From JASLZO01 sp965247995 (lineage in GTDB: Bacteria; Chloroflexota; Dehalococcoidia; UBA6926), in NCBI GenBank assembly GCA_965247995.1, contig OZ252041.1, positions 186,001 to 250,000 of the forward strand: a stretch of DNA of 64,000 nt, read 5' to 3'. Shown one piece after another: positions 53,569-63,542 of this stretch. The notes below the pieces were generated by a model. It was not told the origin of the DNA, did no database searches, and saw only the letters and a list, made by a program, of their open reading frames with translations. The translations under genes were made by a program, and so were the position numbers. The stretch's first letter is position 1; every line of letters starts with the position of its first letter.

Positions 53569-53625
53569 TTTCTCTATAGTCTCTATGCGTATTCTTGATG
53601 TTGTATCGATCGTCGAGGGAACGGC

Positions 53626-54513
53626 ATGGAATTGCGCGAACTCCGGAGCTTTGTGACCGCGGCGCGGTTCCGTAGCGTCTCGCGCGCTGCGGAAGCCCTC
53701 GACCTCGGTCAGCCCGCCGTCTCGATGCACATCAGGAAGCTCGAACGCGAGCTGCGAACACGGCTCTTCGACCGCGTCAAGCGCCCGATCCTTCTCACGC
53801 GCGCCGGCGAGCGCCTAGCAGCCCTCGCCGGGCCTCTCATTGAGGACTTCGATCGCCTCGCCGAGTCCACCGCCCGCGCAGAGTCCGAGGCGCCGATCAC
53901 CATCGTCTCGACGCCGACGCTCGTCTCCCACTTCCTGATCCGCGCCCTCAGTGGTTTCCGCGCGCAGAACCCGCACGTCCATCTCCGCCTGCGCTCCAGG
54001 CTCCGCCCAGATATCGCAAAGATGGTCGCGGAAGGCGAGGCCGACTTCGGCATCGTTCCTGGGTTTCCGAACGACTCCAACCTGGAGTTCGACAGCATCT
54101 TCCCCTACGAGTGGATGCTCATTGCCCCGGCAGGACACCCGTTGTTCGACGAACCGATCCCTTCACTCGAGGCCATCGCGCTCAATCCTCTGGTCGTCAT
54201 GGAGCCACAGACGAACACGAGAATCGGCCTTGAGTCTGCGCTCCAGCGACGAGGACTCCGGTACGAGATCGCCGTCGAGCTCGACTCGATGGACAACGTG
54301 AAGCGCTACGTTGAGCTGGGCCATGGCATCTCCATCGTGCCCCGTGTCGTCCTCGAGCCGGAGGACCGGCACTTGCTGAACGTAACAACCGTCTCCCACC
54401 TCCTCCCAACCGAGCTCGCCGGGATCATTTGGCTCCAAGGCAGCACGATTACGCCGCTGGTCGAATCCTCGATGGACGCCGTCCGGGCAGCGGCTACGGA
54501 AGCCATCTCGTGA
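53626..54513 (+). CDS. LysR-family transcriptional regulator
   Basis: A 295-residue LTTR. The helix-turn-helix is in LRSFVTAARFRSVSRAAEAL and LGQPAVSMHIRKLEREL, followed by a two-lobed effector domain (about residues 88-290). Its start lies 135 bases from the divergent small ORF with a clear LTTR box between them, and a ThDP enzyme gene follows 100 bases downstream on the same strand. It may control either or both. Its effector is unknown. Confidence 0.93.
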   Translation: MELRELRSFVTAARFRSVSRAAEALDLGQPAVSMHIRKLERELRTRLFDRVKRPILLTRAGERLAALAGPLIEDFDRLAESTARAESEAPITIVSTPTLVSHFLIRALSGFRAQNPHVHLRLRSRLRPDIAKMVAEGEADFGIVPGFPNDSNLEFDSIFPYEWMLIAPAGHPLFDEPIPSLEAIALNPLVVMEPQTNTRIGLESALQRRGLRYEIAVELDSMDNVKRYVELGHGISIVPRVVLEPEDRHLLNVTTVSHLLPTELAGIIWLQGSTITPLVESSMDAVRAAATEAIS

Positions 54514-54613
54514 TTGGTCCGGTCCAGCCTCCTACTTCCGGGACGGACTCCGAGCAACCCGCGCAGCGGCGCGCTACGATGCCCACTCAGACACACGGGA
54601 CTGGAGGTGCGCC

Positions 54614-56260
54614 ATGCCAAAGATGACCGGCGGTCAAGCCCTCGTCCGCTCGCTCATTCGTGAGGGGGTCGACACTCTGTTTGCACTTCCCGGCGTCCAA
54701 CTCGACTGGGCCTTTGATGCCCTTTATGAGCATCGTGACGAAATCCGTGTCGTCCACACGCGTCACGAACAGGCCACCGCCTATATGGCATACGGATATG
54801 CGCAGACGACCGGCAAGGTCGGCGTGTGTCTTGTGGTCCCGGGCCCTGGATTGCTCAATGCGGCCGCCGGACTCGCGACCGCTTACTCGGCGAATGCGCC
54901 GGTTCTCTGCATCGCTGGCCAGGTGGACACTGCCCTCATCGGTAAGGACCACGGCGTTCTCCACGAGATCAGAGACCAGATTGGCATGATCGGTTCGGTC
55001 ACGAAATGGGCGGCCCTCGCCGAGTCTCCGGCTGAGGTGCCCGGCGTCGTCCGAGAAGCCTTCCATCAACTCGCCTCTGGCCGACCACGCCCGGTCGAGA
55101 TCGAACTTCCACCCGACGTGCTCATGGAAACCGACGATGTCAACCTCGCTGAACCCGGACCCATCCCCCGGGTGGAAGGAGATCCGGACGCGCTCGAACG
55201 TGCCGCCCAGATAATCGCTGGCGCACGGCGACCGATCATCTATGCCGGCAGCGGCGTTCTGACCAGCGGGGCAACCGATCAACTGGTAGCGCTCGCAGAG
55301 ATGCTTGGCGCTCCCGTTGTCATGTCGCCGAACGCCAAGGGCGCCATCTCGTCAGACCATCCTCTGGCCCTCACCCCTGCCGGTGGGTACGAGATGGTGC
55401 CGCAGGCGGATGTCGTCCTCGCAGTTGGGACACGCTTTTCCATGCCGTCTTGGCTCGGTACGTCATGGAACCTCGGCCCCGATCAACTGCTGATCCATCT
55501 CGACATCGATCCGGACGAGATCGGCCGCACCACGACGCCGGCCGTTGGAATCCGTTCAGATGCGACGCGGGGTCTCGCCGAGCTCGGCCGCAGAATCCGG
55601 CGCCACAACCCGTCGCACGATTCGCAGGGAGAACGCGTTCAGGAGACGAGAGCCGCGATCGAAGCAAAACTTGCCACACTGAGCCCGCTGAACGAGTTCA
55701 CGTCGGCGATTCGCCAGGCGTTGCCGCGTGACGGCATCCTCGTCGACGAGAGCACACAGGTCGGCTACTACTCCCGCGAGGGATTCCCCGTTTACGAGCC
55801 CCGGACCTACGTCACTTCTGGCTACCAGGGCACTCTGGGATACGGTTTCGCCACCGCGTTAGGGGTGAAGGTCGGCAACCCCGACCGCGCCGTGGTCTCC
55901 ATCAATGGCGACGGGGGCTTCATGTACAACGTCCAGGAACTGGCCACCATGGTCCAGCACCGCATCGGCGTGACCGCGATCGTCTTCAACGACAACGCCT
56001 ACGGCAACGTCCGCCGGACGCAGGACACGCGGTTCGGCGGCCACATCATTGGCACGGACCTCCACAACCCCGATTTCGTCTCCCTAGCGGAGTCGTTCGG
56101 TGTCGCCGGTTACCGGGCCGAGGACCCCGATCAACTCTTTGCGTCTCTGTCGCAGACGCTGGCACAGGATGTCCCTGCACTTATCGAGGTCCCACTTGGC
56201 GTCATGCCAAGCCCGTCATTCCTGCCGCCGCCAGAGATCCAGAGGCACCACACGCGCTAA
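54614..56260 (+). CDS. Thiamine-diphosphate enzyme, acetolactate-synthase-like
   Basis: A 548-residue ThDP enzyme with the three usual domains: PYR (1-170), central (about 190-320) and PP (about 360-530). RHEQATAYMAYG carries the ThDP-activating Glu (E52). GDGGFMYNVQEL with FNDNAYGNV about 27 residues later is the ThDP/Mg site. It resembles the acetolactate synthase large subunit, but no regulatory subunit (ilvN/H) or other ilv gene is near, so a catabolic 2-oxo acid decarboxylase or carboligase is also possible. GGAGG precedes ATG 54614. Its stop overlaps the convergent gene by 4 bases. Confidence 0.92.
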   Translation: MPKMTGGQALVRSLIREGVDTLFALPGVQLDWAFDALYEHRDEIRVVHTRHEQATAYMAYGYAQTTGKVGVCLVVPGPGLLNAAAGLATAYSANAPVLCIAGQVDTALIGKDHGVLHEIRDQIGMIGSVTKWAALAESPAEVPGVVREAFHQLASGRPRPVEIELPPDVLMETDDVNLAEPGPIPRVEGDPDALERAAQIIAGARRPIIYAGSGVLTSGATDQLVALAEMLGAPVVMSPNAKGAISSDHPLALTPAGGYEMVPQADVVLAVGTRFSMPSWLGTSWNLGPDQLLIHLDIDPDEIGRTTTPAVGIRSDATRGLAELGRRIRRHNPSHDSQGERVQETRAAIEAKLATLSPLNEFTSAIRQALPRDGILVDESTQVGYYSREGFPVYEPRTYVTSGYQGTLGYGFATALGVKVGNPDRAVVSINGDGGFMYNVQELATMVQHRIGVTAIVFNDNAYGNVRRTQDTRFGGHIIGTDLHNPDFVSLAESFGVAGYRAEDPDQLFASLSQTLAQDVPALIEVPLGVMPSPSFLPPPEIQRHHTR

Positions 56261-57546
56261 GCGGTCCGAGGAGCCTGCTCATCACCTCCGGCCTCGAGAG
56301 GGAACAGCCGCCGGACCAGTCGACCGAACGTCAACCCCTGCCCCAGCACCGCGAACGCCACGACGACGTACGAGGCAGTCACGATCAGATCGCGCTCGGG
56401 CGACTCCGGCAACGAGAGCGCGAGCGCCACGGAAACCCCGCCTCGCAACCCTCCCCAGGTCAGCGCCACCACCGTCCGGGGATCGAACGTGCGGACCCCA
56501 ACCAGGTGGAATACCAAACCCGGCACGGTGAGGCTGATCAGGCGTGCCCCCAACCCAATCGGTACTGCCACGACGCCCGCCACGATCGATGCCCGCGTCA
56601 GTTCGATGTCAATCACGACCATCCCGATCAGCACAAACAGGACCGCCGTCAGGATCTCGTCGACGAGCTCCCAAAATTGGTCGAGGTATTGCCTTGTCGT
56701 TTCCGACATCGCCGTCGCCCGGCCTTGGTTCCCAATGATGATCCCCGCCACCACGACCGCGATCGGTCCGGAAGCATGGATCGCTGTCGCGAGCGCGTAT
56801 CCGCCCGAGACCAAGGCCAGTGTCAACAACACCTCCACCCGGTACCCGTCAATCGCCCCCATGAGGCGGAAGACCACGAAACCCAGCACCAAGCCAACGA
56901 GCGCCCCGCCAACCGCCTCCTCGAGTAGGAAAGCGCCGACGTGCGTCAGGTCGGGATCGTGCCCAGATGCGGCCACGCTCGCGACCGTAAGGAAGAACAC
57001 GACGCCGACGCCGTCGTTAAACAATGACTCTCCGGCGATGGTTGTCGACAAGCGCCGGGGCGCTCGTACGCTACCCAGGATCCCCAGCACTGCGACAGGG
57101 TCCGTTGGCGCAACTACGGCGCCGAACACCAGTGCGTACACGTATGGCAGATCAAACCCGAGCCACCGCGCGACGACCCAGAACGCGGTCCCGACCAGAA
57201 ACGCACTCGCGACCACGCTGAACGTTGCAAACGCTGCGACCGAGGGAAGGGTCGATCTCAGCGAAGTCAGGTCGACGTGCAGCGCCCCGGCAAACAAGAG
57301 GTACCCAAGAATCCCTTGCAGAAAGACCGTGCCGAAGTCTAAGGATGCGACCCAGCCCCGCACTGAATCCTGATCGATGACGCCAGCCGTTCCAAGCGCA
57401 ACCAGCAATAACGAACCGGCCAGAGCCACGGCCATCAGCGCAATCGTCGCCGGAAACCGAAAATACCGATGGTTCACATAGCTCGCGCCAGCCGCAACCG
57501 TCACGACCAAGCCGAACGCCCCGAAGACTCCTTCTGCTCCGGACAT
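56257..57546 (-). CDS. Na+/H+ antiporter, CPA1 (NhaP-like) family
   Basis: Starting at ATG 57546 the protein has 429 residues with about 12 hydrophobic segments. VVAPTDPVAVLGILGS holds the conserved TDP unwound-helix motif. ESLFNDGVGVVFF contains the Asn-Asp ion-binding pair of electroneutral CPA1 antiporters. It exchanges protons for Na+ or K+ across the cell membrane. The frame is open to 57600, but the extra residues are not family-like. No cytosolic TrkA-type tail is present. Confidence 0.92.
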   Translation of the reverse strand: MSGAEGVFGAFGLVVTVAAGASYVNHRYFRFPATIALMAVALAGSLLLVALGTAGVIDQDSVRGWVASLDFGTVFLQGILGYLLFAGALHVDLTSLRSTLPSVAAFATFSVVASAFLVGTAFWVVARWLGFDLPYVYALVFGAVVAPTDPVAVLGILGSVRAPRRLSTTIAGESLFNDGVGVVFFLTVASVAASGHDPDLTHVGAFLLEEAVGGALVGLVLGFVVFRLMGAIDGYRVEVLLTLALVSGGYALATAIHASGPIAVVVAGIIIGNQGRATAMSETTRQYLDQFWELVDEILTAVLFVLIGMVVIDIELTRASIVAGVVAVPIGLGARLISLTVPGLVFHLVGVRTFDPRTVVALTWGGLRGGVSVALALSLPESPERDLIVTASYVVVAFAVLGQGLTFGRLVRRLFPLEAGGDEQAPRTA

Positions 57547-57665
57547 ATCGAGCGAGGCTACCACCCCACGCCGGTGCAGCGGCGCGAAAGCCGGCCACAC
57601 CCGAATGCGGTCTCGCTATCGGACGCCACTCAATGCGGCGGGAACCAGGCCATAAGCTTCGCGGG

Positions 57666-58409
57666 TTACCCCTCCCGTTTTGTACCTGAGAACACCCGTG
57701 TTCCCCAAGGGTCTGTCCAGACTGTGGGTTCGAACCCAACGTTTCGCAGTGCGTCCGACCATACCGCCTCCGGAAACAGCCCCAGCACGTGACGGTCGTA
57801 TTCGACCTCGACTGACCCATCCGGATCGCGGAGCAGGTAAGCGAAATCCACGAGGTACGTCGTGTCTCCAGGGTCCGGGTCGGTCGTCCACATCACGTAC
57901 CGCAACCCCCGGCCGGCCGGATCGTCGTTCCCGCCGTGCTGTACGTAGGGCGGTGCGAAGTGCTCTCGCACGTGATCGGGGACGACCAGGATCGCCCCTC
58001 CCTCGCGGCAATGAGCGGATGCGGTCTCCGCCATGGCATGCACGTCCCCCTCGATCGTCAAGTACGAAACGGCATCGTGCACAAACACCGCGTCGAACAC
58101 GCGACCTGACAGGCGAAGCGAGCGCATGTCCCCTTGGATGTGTTCGACCTCTGGGTTGATTTGCCGGCTGATCGACAGCATCTCCATCGAGAGGTCGGTC
58201 AACGTCATCTTGAACTGCGATCTTAAGTGTGACGCATTGTTGCCACCGCCGCTCCCCAATTCAAGGACCGTCCTCACGGGGCCCGACGCCGCCTCGCAAA
58301 TCCGCTCCGCGTTGTACGCCGCTTCGTCAACGTACTCATGCGGCGCCGTCAGCAAGTGAAACCACGACGCGAGGTCCGAATACAGGCGCGGTCGCCCCGC
58401 GTCACTCAT
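57666..58409 (-). CDS. SAM-dependent methyltransferase
   Basis: A 247-residue class I methyltransferase. VLELGSGGGNNASHL is the SAM-binding motif I, LTDLSMEML supplies the acidic ribose ligand, and FDAVFVHDAVSYLT is motif IV. The N-terminal YSDLASWFHLLTAPHEY block helps shape the acceptor site. The methyl acceptor, a small molecule or possibly an N-terminal amine, is unknown. ATG 58409 follows GAGGTGA; the open frame further upstream lacks homology. Divergent from the lipoprotein gene. Confidence 0.9.
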   Translation of the reverse strand: MSDAGRPRLYSDLASWFHLLTAPHEYVDEAAYNAERICEAASGPVRTVLELGSGGGNNASHLRSQFKMTLTDLSMEMLSISRQINPEVEHIQGDMRSLRLSGRVFDAVFVHDAVSYLTIEGDVHAMAETASAHCREGGAILVVPDHVREHFAPPYVQHGGNDDPAGRGLRYVMWTTDPDPGDTTYLVDFAYLLRDPDGSVEVEYDRHVLGLFPEAVWSDALRNVGFEPTVWTDPWGTRVFSGTKREG

Positions 58410-58525
58410 ATGAATCACCTCGCTGTGCCTCGTCCATCCCGGTCCGGATGGAGTGGCAGACACGGCCCAAGATGTCACTATCTTGCACCCATTGCTCAAG
58501 CTCGAGCCGAGATTCGGAGGACCCG

Positions 58526-59584
58526 ATGATCGTCCCATACGGCATCCGCGCCGGTCTCATCCTGTTCGCACTCGTGGTGGGCGCATGCGCCTGCACGCGG
58601 TCCGCACCACCGAGCCAGACGGCCGTGTCCGGCGTAAATGAGGACAAGTTCCGATCCTTCATCCAGGCGTACCTTGCACACCCCGTCGGTGGGAACGCCA
58701 CGATCCTGCTCGGGGACCTTCCACCGCGCGTGGGAATCCCCTTTCCCCAAGAGGCGGTCTTGATCGGTAGCGTGTCGCGCCCTCACGGAGAGGGGCGATG
58801 GTTGGAGGCCCTGATCGAACTTCGCGGGATTGGGCCAACCCGCGCGGAACGTCTCTTCCGTGAGGCGTTCGAAGCTCGCGACTGGAGCGCATTCGAATTC
58901 GCACCCGCCGCCGGCTCCGTGCACGATCAACTCCAAGCGCTGGGTGGCACTCAGCTCGGATTCTGCGAGGGTGAAGAGCGCCTCGCGATTGTCACGATCG
59001 CGCCCGGCAACCCGACCACCGCGAGCACCAGTGTGCGCGTCACGGTCGCGCCACAAGGGTTCCCGAGTCCTTGTGATCCGCTGAGCATCTTTGATCCCAC
59101 CGTTGGCCCGCTCATCTCGCGCTTTGGGTTGCCTGAGCCCTTCCCAAGGCTCACCGCACCTCTCGGAGCCCAAACCGATGGGCCCATGACGGTCGCGACC
59201 GGGCTCGCGAGCGCCTCACGTTCCCACACGGTCACGGACTCCGACGCCACCAACGACCAACTTCTTGAGCACTACGGCCAGCAGCTGGATGAGGCGCGGT
59301 GGCGGCAGATCGAATCCGGTGTGAGTGAAGTGACCGCGTGGAGTCATTGGCGCTTCGAGGACCGTCTCGACCGCCCATGGACGGCAGTTCTGACCGTGTA
59401 CGACTCGGTGGGCCGAACCGTCGTCGACGACTCAGGCCCACCGGCACGGACCGTGACCGTGGAAGCGATCTCGATGGGTCATTCGATGCCGCGAACGCTC
59501 CCGACCGCGCCAACTGCCGCATCCGATCGTGCTCCGGACGACTACCGCGATTTGCCCGCCGTCACCCGCGAATCCGCCAATTAA
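58526..59584 (+). CDS. Lipoprotein of unknown function
   Basis: ATG 58526 lies 5 bases after GGAGG and gives 352 residues. A lipoprotein signal (AGLILFALVVGAC) ends in VGAC, with the acylated Cys at about residue 21. The exported part looks like a duplicated alpha-beta domain. One half holds LPPRVGIPFPQEAVLIGSV and the other AARWRQIE-like and WSHWRFED segments, with a link rich in Pro and Thr near the end. I do not recognise a family with confidence. It ends 40 bases before the convergent recF stop. Confidence 0.75.
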   Translation: MIVPYGIRAGLILFALVVGACACTRSAPPSQTAVSGVNEDKFRSFIQAYLAHPVGGNATILLGDLPPRVGIPFPQEAVLIGSVSRPHGEGRWLEALIELRGIGPTRAERLFREAFEARDWSAFEFAPAAGSVHDQLQALGGTQLGFCEGEERLAIVTIAPGNPTTASTSVRVTVAPQGFPSPCDPLSIFDPTVGPLISRFGLPEPFPRLTAPLGAQTDGPMTVATGLASASRSHTVTDSDATNDQLLEHYGQQLDEARWRQIESGVSEVTAWSHWRFEDRLDRPWTAVLTVYDSVGRTVVDDSGPPARTVTVEAISMGHSMPRTLPTAPTAASDRAPDDYRDLPAVTRESAN

Positions 59585-59624
59585 TTCCGAAATCATCGCC
59601 CCGAGTCCAGCCGGTGTCACTCAG

Positions 59625-60887
59625 TCAGTCAATGTGTCCGCGGTCCACGTGCAACACGGCCGCCGCCGCGCCGCGCACTTCTGCAGATACGGAACCCAGG
59701 TCAGTAGTCGTAACCAAGACTTGACGCGAGATCCCCGGATCGCCGCTCGAAGCACACAGCTCCAACAACCTACCCCGGCGCGCTGGGTCCAGCTCTGAGA
59801 GCGGGTCGTCCAGCAACAAGACCGGCTCCTCCCCCACCACCGACCGTACGTACTCAGCCTGCGCTAACACCAGCGCCAACGCCACCGACCGTTGTTGGCC
59901 CCGCGACCCGTACGTCCCCAAGTCGACATCGCCTTCGAGGACGCGGAGGTCGTCGCGGTGCGGCCCGACGGTCGTCGCGCCGGCCCCGGAGTCCCGCGGC
60001 CACGATGCGCGCAGCGCGGACACCATCCGGTCCCGCATTCCACTGACATCAGCCGCCGTTCCACCGTTGGACACGGTCCCCTGATAGCCGAAATGCAGCG
60101 GCCTCTCAGGCGCGTGTCCGAGCAACGCTCCGTGGGCCGCGACCACCTCCGGCTCCAGCGAATCCAACATCATCATCCGCCGGCTCAGGATGTAGCTTCC
60201 CGTTTCCGCCAACTCCCCATCCCACACGTCCATTTCGTTTGGACGTCCACCACCGACATCGCGGGATCGCCGTATGAGGGCATTCCGCTGCGTCAGGACC
60301 CGCTGGTACCGGCTCAATGCCTGTGCATACGCCTGGTCAGTCTGCCAATTCGGGAGATCCAGAAACCGGCGCCTTCCGGAAGGAGGCCCTCCGATCAACT
60401 CCACCTCTTCGGGGCCGGCCAGCACCGCTACGACTGCCCCCGCCGAACTCGCAGTCCGCTGCCGCACACCATTCACCCTGAACGCCTTCTGAAGGGCGCC
60501 ACCCACTAGGGCCGAGGGCCCTGGTTCTTCAATCGAAACCCATGGAGGCACCTCGTCTGCGCTGGGTCCGCTACGACGGGTGAGTTGCAAGACGACCTCG
60601 ACCTGGGTGCGTTCGCGGGTATCCGACGCTACTTCTGCAACGACGCGCCCATACGGGATCGGCTCTCTCGCCGCCGACCATCCCACCATTTCGCGATCGG
60701 CGTCGGCGGAGTGGGCGTGTCCAGTCGCGAGCAGGAAGATTGACTCCAAGAGATTCGTCTTCCCTTGTGCGTTCGACCCAACGAGCAAAACCAGCCCGCT
60801 AGGAAGATCGAGCTCTAAGGACCGGTAGTTCCGGAAGTGGGTGAGCGATAGATGTTCGATTCGGATGGCGCTCACTCCTAAGAGCAT
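59625..60887 (-). CDS. recF: DNA replication and repair protein RecF
   Basis: A 420-residue SMC-like ATPase that helps load RecA at single-strand gaps. IEHLSLTHFRNYRSLEL is the family N-terminus, GSNAQGKTNLLE the Walker A (residues 37-44), and VLLLDDPLSELDPARR the Walker B/D-loop. GSRGQQRSVALAL is the signature. It lies away from dnaA, dnaN and gyrB, its usual neighbours. ATG 60887 is used; GTG 60875 is an alternative without a better site. Divergent from proB. Confidence 0.95.
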   Translation of the reverse strand: MLLGVSAIRIEHLSLTHFRNYRSLELDLPSGLVLLVGSNAQGKTNLLESIFLLATGHAHSADADREMVGWSAAREPIPYGRVVAEVASDTRERTQVEVVLQLTRRSGPSADEVPPWVSIEEPGPSALVGGALQKAFRVNGVRQRTASSAGAVVAVLAGPEEVELIGGPPSGRRRFLDLPNWQTDQAYAQALSRYQRVLTQRNALIRRSRDVGGGRPNEMDVWDGELAETGSYILSRRMMMLDSLEPEVVAAHGALLGHAPERPLHFGYQGTVSNGGTAADVSGMRDRMVSALRASWPRDSGAGATTVGPHRDDLRVLEGDVDLGTYGSRGQQRSVALALVLAQAEYVRSVVGEEPVLLLDDPLSELDPARRGRLLELCASSGDPGISRQVLVTTTDLGSVSAEVRGAAAAVLHVDRGHID

Positions 60888-61029
60888 TGTTCACAACACT
60901 GATGCGTCAACGGCGCCCAGAAGCGCCATTGTGCCGTACGGCCAGATACAATGTTCTTCCAGAGTCGTGGGAACGACGCTCAACCTTCATGAGCGGTCTC
61001 CCACGAGTGAGACCCCCAGGAACCGGTTC

Positions 61030-62160
61030 ATGAGCAATTCGCCGTATCGCACGCTGGTCATCAAGCTGGGTACGAACGTGCTCACCAGCGGGACAGACCG
61101 GTTGGACTTGGAGGTGATGGCATCAGTCGCCGACCAGGTCGTTCAGCTTCGTGATGCGGGAGCGCGGATCGTTCTAGTGTCCTCGGGCGCCATCGCCGCG
61201 GGTCGCGATGCCATGGGTACCTCACTCGGACGCAGCCGGTCCGTCGGCAACCTCCAGGTGCTGGCGGCCATCGGCCAGAGCCGACTGATGCAGGCCTACG
61301 ACCGGATTTTCGCTTCCCGGGGAATCACCAGCGCACAGGCCCTGTTGACGCGCCACGACCTGAGGTCCAAGCGAGCTGCAAACAACGCCCGGCGCACGCT
61401 GGAGGGGCTCCTCGACGCGGGGGCACTTCCCATCGTCAACGAGAACGATGTCGTCGCGACCGAGGAGATCGGCCCCACTTTTGGCGATAACGACACGCTC
61501 TCCGCCACAGTCGCAAACCTGGTGGCTGCAGACCTCCTCGTCCTCATCACGGACCAAAAGGGCCTTTACGACCGGGACCCGAGGGTGCACGCGGACGCGA
61601 ACTTGATCCCTCGGGTCGACCGCATCACAGAGGACGTCATCCGTGCCTCGGAATCGCTGCCGAGCGAGCGAGGACGTGGTGGAATGGCCTCCAAGGTACG
61701 TGCCGCCGCCGAGGTGACCTCGTGGGGCACGGCAGTGGTGATCGCCGGTCTCTCGAAGCCGGACGCCTTGCTCCGCATCGCGGCTGGCGAACCTGAGGGG
61801 ACATTCTTTGCGCCTGCCCGTCGCCACACGACTTCCCGCAAACGGCCACTCGGACGAGCGTTTGTGACCGGCGCGATCATCGTCGACCAGGGCGCCGTCG
61901 AGGCGCTGAGGACCGGCCGTTCCAGCCTGCTACCAGTCGGCGTGCGAGAGGTGAGGGGTGCCTTCGAAGCCGGTGACGTCGTCGAAATCCTCGACCCCTC
62001 GAACGTCGCCGTGGCGCGCGGGACCGCCGCCTACGCTTCAGACCTCGTCGACAAGGTCAAAGGCTTCCGGTCAGCAGAGGCATTGGCGATCCTCGGAGGC
62101 GCCGGCGCCAAAACCGCCGCCCAAGAGGTGGTCCACCTCGACAATCTCGCGCTCCTCTAG
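61030..62160 (+). CDS. proB: Glutamate 5-kinase
   Basis: A 376-residue enzyme that phosphorylates glutamate in the first step of proline synthesis. VIKLGTNVLT binds ATP phosphate, VSSGAIAAGRDAMG and NENDVVATEEI line the glutamate site, and GRGGMASKVRAA is a kinase-family loop. A C-terminal PUA domain (about residues 280-360) is present. ATG 61030 follows AGGA. It is followed by proA after 95 bases, forming the normal proBA pair. Confidence 0.96.
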   Translation: MSNSPYRTLVIKLGTNVLTSGTDRLDLEVMASVADQVVQLRDAGARIVLVSSGAIAAGRDAMGTSLGRSRSVGNLQVLAAIGQSRLMQAYDRIFASRGITSAQALLTRHDLRSKRAANNARRTLEGLLDAGALPIVNENDVVATEEIGPTFGDNDTLSATVANLVAADLLVLITDQKGLYDRDPRVHADANLIPRVDRITEDVIRASESLPSERGRGGMASKVRAAAEVTSWGTAVVIAGLSKPDALLRIAAGEPEGTFFAPARRHTTSRKRPLGRAFVTGAIIVDQGAVEALRTGRSSLLPVGVREVRGAFEAGDVVEILDPSNVAVARGTAAYASDLVDKVKGFRSAEALAILGGAGAKTAAQEVVHLDNLALL

Positions 62161-62255
62161 CTTGTTCGGCCGACAGTCCACGGCCTATAGTGACGGCCCC
62201 TCGCGAGCTTCGCACCCACGAAAACCGCTCTTTGAACCACCCCGAGGAACCACCG

Positions 62256-63542
62256 ATGGCTACAACCGTTGCGGGCATCTCCCGAGAGCTCCAAGAAAAA
62301 GCAAGGGGAGCCAAGGTCGCCAGCCGCAGCCTCGCCCAGGTGGCGTCCAGCGACAAGAATGCAGCCCTCGCATCCATCGCCCACGCCCTCGAGGATCGCC
62401 AGACGGAAGTGCTTGATGCGAATCGCACTGACTACGCGGAGGCGCGCGATGCTGGCCTGGACGAGGCGATGCTCGACCGCTTGCTGCTAAACGAGGAGCG
62501 CATGGGCGCGATGGCGAGGGATGTCCGTTCCGTCGCATCACTCCCCGACCCCATCGGCGAAGTGCTGGAATCGCGCACCCTGCCGAACGGGCTCAGAATC
62601 TCGCGACGGCGCGTGCCGCTGGGCGTGATCGCCGCGGTCTATGAGAGCCGGCCCAACGTCACGATCGATATCTCGGTCCTCTCCATCAAATCCGGGAACG
62701 CCATAATCCTGCGCGGGGGGAAGGAAGCGATCCGTTCTAACACCGCCCTCGCCGGCCTCGTTCAGAATGCGGTCGCCGAGGCGGGCATTCCATCGGACGT
62801 CGTGCAGGTCATCGAGTCGACGGACCGCGACATCGTCCTCCAGATGCTCCGCTATCACGGAGCGATCGACCTCCTCATTCCTCGAGGAGGCGCAGGGCTG
62901 ATCGAGTTCGTCCGGGACAATGCTCTGATTCCCGTGGTTACTGGGGGGGTCGGCGTCTGTCACACATACGTCGATTACCCGGCCAACCTCGATGACGCCC
63001 TAAAGATCGCGTTCAATGCCAAGGTCCAACGTCCGACGGTTTGCAACGCTCTGGACACGCTGCTCGTACACTCGCGAGCCGCACAGGACCTGCTCCCGCG
63101 CCTCGCCGATTCTTGGGGGAAGGCTGGGGTCGAGATGCGTGCCGACGGCCGCGCGCTCGCGTTGATAGGGCCCGAGCCACCGGCAGCCGTTCAGGCCGCG
63201 TCAGAGGACGATTGGGGCCAGGAATTCCTTTCGCTTGTCGCGTCCGTAAAGGTGGTTGATTCCCTGGACGAGGCACTCGAACACATCGAGCGCTTCGGTT
63301 CGGGTCACTCCGAGGCGATTGTGACGGACGACCCAGCGCACGCCGCTCGCTTCCTGGACGAGGTCGACGCGGCCTGCGTGTATGTCAACGCCTCGACCCG
63401 GTTTACCGATGGCGCCGAGTTCGGCCTTGGGGCCGAAGTCGCGATCAGCACGAACAAGCTTCATGCACGGGGACCCATGGGGCTCAATGAACTCACCAGT
63501 TACAAATGGACCGTGGTCGGCGACGGGCACGTCCGACCCTGA
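62256..63542 (+). CDS. proA: Glutamate-5-semialdehyde dehydrogenase
   Basis: A 428-residue NADPH-dependent enzyme that reduces glutamyl phosphate in proline synthesis. RPTVCNALDTLLVH carries the catalytic Cys (C263). VPLGVIAAVYESRPNVT and LRGGKEAIRSN form the cofactor site, and the family's C-terminal GLGAEVAISTNKLHARGPMGL block is intact. ATG 62256 lies 7 bases after GAGGA. Together with proB it makes the intermediate that cyclises to pyrroline-5-carboxylate; proC is not in the window. Confidence 0.97.
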   Translation: MATTVAGISRELQEKARGAKVASRSLAQVASSDKNAALASIAHALEDRQTEVLDANRTDYAEARDAGLDEAMLDRLLLNEERMGAMARDVRSVASLPDPIGEVLESRTLPNGLRISRRRVPLGVIAAVYESRPNVTIDISVLSIKSGNAIILRGGKEAIRSNTALAGLVQNAVAEAGIPSDVVQVIESTDRDIVLQMLRYHGAIDLLIPRGGAGLIEFVRDNALIPVVTGGVGVCHTYVDYPANLDDALKIAFNAKVQRPTVCNALDTLLVHSRAAQDLLPRLADSWGKAGVEMRADGRALALIGPEPPAAVQAASEDDWGQEFLSLVASVKVVDSLDEALEHIERFGSGHSEAIVTDDPAHAARFLDEVDAACVYVNASTRFTDGAEFGLGAEVAISTNKLHARGPMGLNELTSYKWTVVGDGHVRP

